Position numbers and translations under genes: made by a program. The notes under the pieces are model-generated. The model saw only the letters and a program-made list of their open reading frames with translations. It was not told the DNA's origin and made no database searches. Source: Candidatus Bathyarchaeota archaeon (GTDB lineage Archaea; Thermoproteota; Bathyarchaeia; Bathyarchaeales; DTEX01). From it: a DNA stretch of 53,533 nt. Below are positions 52,520 through 53,533 of this stretch, in pieces. The stretch spans positions 1 to 53,533 of the forward strand of contig JAGTRI010000007.1 of the NCBI GenBank assembly GCA_018397065.1, in the 5' to 3' direction. Position 1 is the first letter of the stretch. Each line of letters starts with the position of its first letter.

Positions 52520-53533
52520 TTAGAAAATTCCGGTCCAAGCGGTTTTAGTAAGCATTACAGCAGCAACAGAAATTGCAATGGACAGTCCTTCTCCTGCTGC
52601 TACGCCTGCAAATAATATATATCTGTAATTATTCCATTTTTCCTTACCTATAATACGTTGAATTATATACTTTCCTATTAAAGCTCCAATGAAGATAGGA
52701 ACTGCGATGTATGGTAATTGACCAGTTCCAGCGACTAAAGCGACAAGTGAAAAAGGTATAGAAGTGTATCGCGCAAGAGTTTCTCCTAGAACCCCAATGA
52801 TTATTATGATTATGAACGAGATAATTATACTATCTGTTTGAAAAGTAATTTTCTTAGTCCACCAAGTTCCGGATGTTAGTACATTTACTGGCCATTGAAC
52901 CATAGTCCAAGGATAGGCAGAAGATGGTATTGGAGCTAATTTCCAGAAAAAGGACACGAAGAGGAAACTTAGTATAGAGCTGACAACTATTGATATCAAG
53001 TAAGCCTTAAAGAAACTTACTGGTTTAGTCTCAGTCAAATAAGCTATTTTGATTGTTTGGGTAAAGTTTGCAGGAGCTCCACCTTCAAATATAGGACTTA
53101 TCAACCAAGGACCAATACCTCCATATCCACTTAACAATATTGTACCCTCCCATATGTATGGAATGGTAATGCCAAACCCTGTTTCTCCAACACTTCGCGC
53201 TGAAATCAAAGCATACACTGGACCAATCAAAAAAGCGATAACTAATGATATCCATATAGGAAAATCAGGTACTAAAAAATAAACCAAAACAACAGATCCC
53301 AAGGTCCCAACAAGGAAAAAGATTAAAATAATTTTAAATGGAAGAATCCCACGCTTTTGAAAAATCTCTGGTGAAGAGGAAATCTTTACCAAACTTCTTA
53401 GTGCATTAATAATTGCTCGATGATGTTTAGCTATTGTTAAAGTAGCGACAGCTAAGCCAAAACCTATGAAAGGAGCTATCCAAACTCTAATGAACGACCT
53501 CTGATAAACAAGTGACATAGTCATACCTTGAAC
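52520..53533 (-). CDS. Multi-pass membrane protein, transporter-like (5' end probably outside window)
   Basis: At least 334 aa with about eight to nine hydrophobic segments, for example IILIFFLVGTLGSVVLVYFL and SIIISFIIIIIIGVLGETL, and loops rich in Gly/Pro (GETGFGITIPYIWEG). The reading frame runs on to the window edge without a clear start, so it is probably the C-terminal part of a larger oligopeptide- or sugar-transporter-like protein. The OPT family is my best guess from layout, not certain. Following the hydrolase genes, it could import their substrate. Confidence 0.6.
   Translation of the reverse strand, partial: VQGMTMSLVYQRSFIRVWIAPFIGFGLAVATLTIAKHHRAIINALRSLVKISSSPEIFQKRGILPFKIILIFFLVGTLGSVVLVYFLVPDFPIWISLVIAFLIGPVYALISARSVGETGFGITIPYIWEGTILLSGYGGIGPWLISPIFEGGAPANFTQTIKIAYLTETKPVSFFKAYLISIVVSSILSFLFVSFFWKLAPIPSSAYPWTMVQWPVNVLTSGTWWTKKITFQTDSIIISFIIIIIIGVLGETLARYTSIPFSLVALVAGTGQLPYIAVPIFIGALIGKYIIQRIIGKEKWNNYRYILFAGVAAGEGLSIAISVAAVMLTKTAWTGIF

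Noticed and set aside
1-53533. CRISPR array or insertion sequence
   Set aside because: No regularly spaced repeats and no transposase or terminal repeats were found; the only mobile trace is the integrase scar.

Overview
The window is archaeal. It carries the cluster pus10 - rpl21e - rpoF - DUF655 - ksgA, TATA-like boxes about 25-30 nt upstream of likely start sites, a tRNA interrupted in its anticodon arm, a [NiFe]-hydrogenase/heterodisulfide reductase (Mvh-Hdr) operon, and AbrB-PhoU regulators. The mix of Mvh-Hdr, many ferredoxins and a large sugar/acyl-amide catabolic region suggests an uncultured anaerobic archaeon of the Bathyarchaeia type. That placement is inferred from gene content, not from a tree. 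TTG and GTG starts are frequent, and a GGTGA-type Shine-Dalgarno (SD) sequence 5-8 nt before the start recurs; I used it to correct many starts.

0-10.5 kb (energy): a truncated gene fuses a ribbon-helix-helix domain to a glycine-cleavage-H-like domain. It is followed by an AbrB-PhoU regulator, an Hsp20-like protein, and the operon mvhG-mvhA-hdrA(mvhD)-hdrC-hdrB on the minus strand. Divergent from that operon lie a lipoyl H-protein and a single-cysteine FAD/NAD oxidoreductase. 10.8-16.1 kb (sugar chemistry): Gfo/Idh dehydrogenase, DegT-type aminotransferase, polysaccharide deacetylase and an HEXXGH-type metalloprotein. 16.5-24 kb: a divergent AbrB/PIN toxin-antitoxin-like pair with a striking operator region, tRNA-Gly, a DUF4184 membrane protein, an ADP-ribosylglycohydrolase, an Fpg-like protein lacking the catalytic proline, a membrane protein split by an in-frame TAG, a VOC protein, a GH20-like hydrolase and a possible structured RNA.

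24-29 kb (redox accessory and scar): a three-gene operon of two related ferredoxins and a stand-alone HdrA-N-terminal-like protein, a four-cluster ferredoxin, an ArsR regulator, and a decayed tyrosine recombinase touching the 3' end of an interrupted tRNA. 29-35.3 kb (housekeeping): FAH-family hydrolase, the pus10-ksgA cluster with a small unannotated ORF, thioredoxin, and a solitary NfnA/PyrK-like flavoprotein.

35.4-53.5 kb (catabolic island): several glycosidases, a URO-D-family protein, and a minus-strand run in which a C45 acyltransferase/amidase-like gene and a TIM-barrel hydrolase-like gene are both duplicated around a transaldolase-like gene and a PL22-like beta-propeller. A ThDP enzyme, a second AbrB-PhoU regulator, an M20 deacylase, a CehA/McbA-type metallohydrolase and a multi-pass transporter-like protein follow. 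I read this as an undescribed pathway for taking apart acylated or amide-linked sugar compounds; it and the RHH-H-protein fusion are the best candidates for new biology here. No CRISPR array or insertion sequence was seen.
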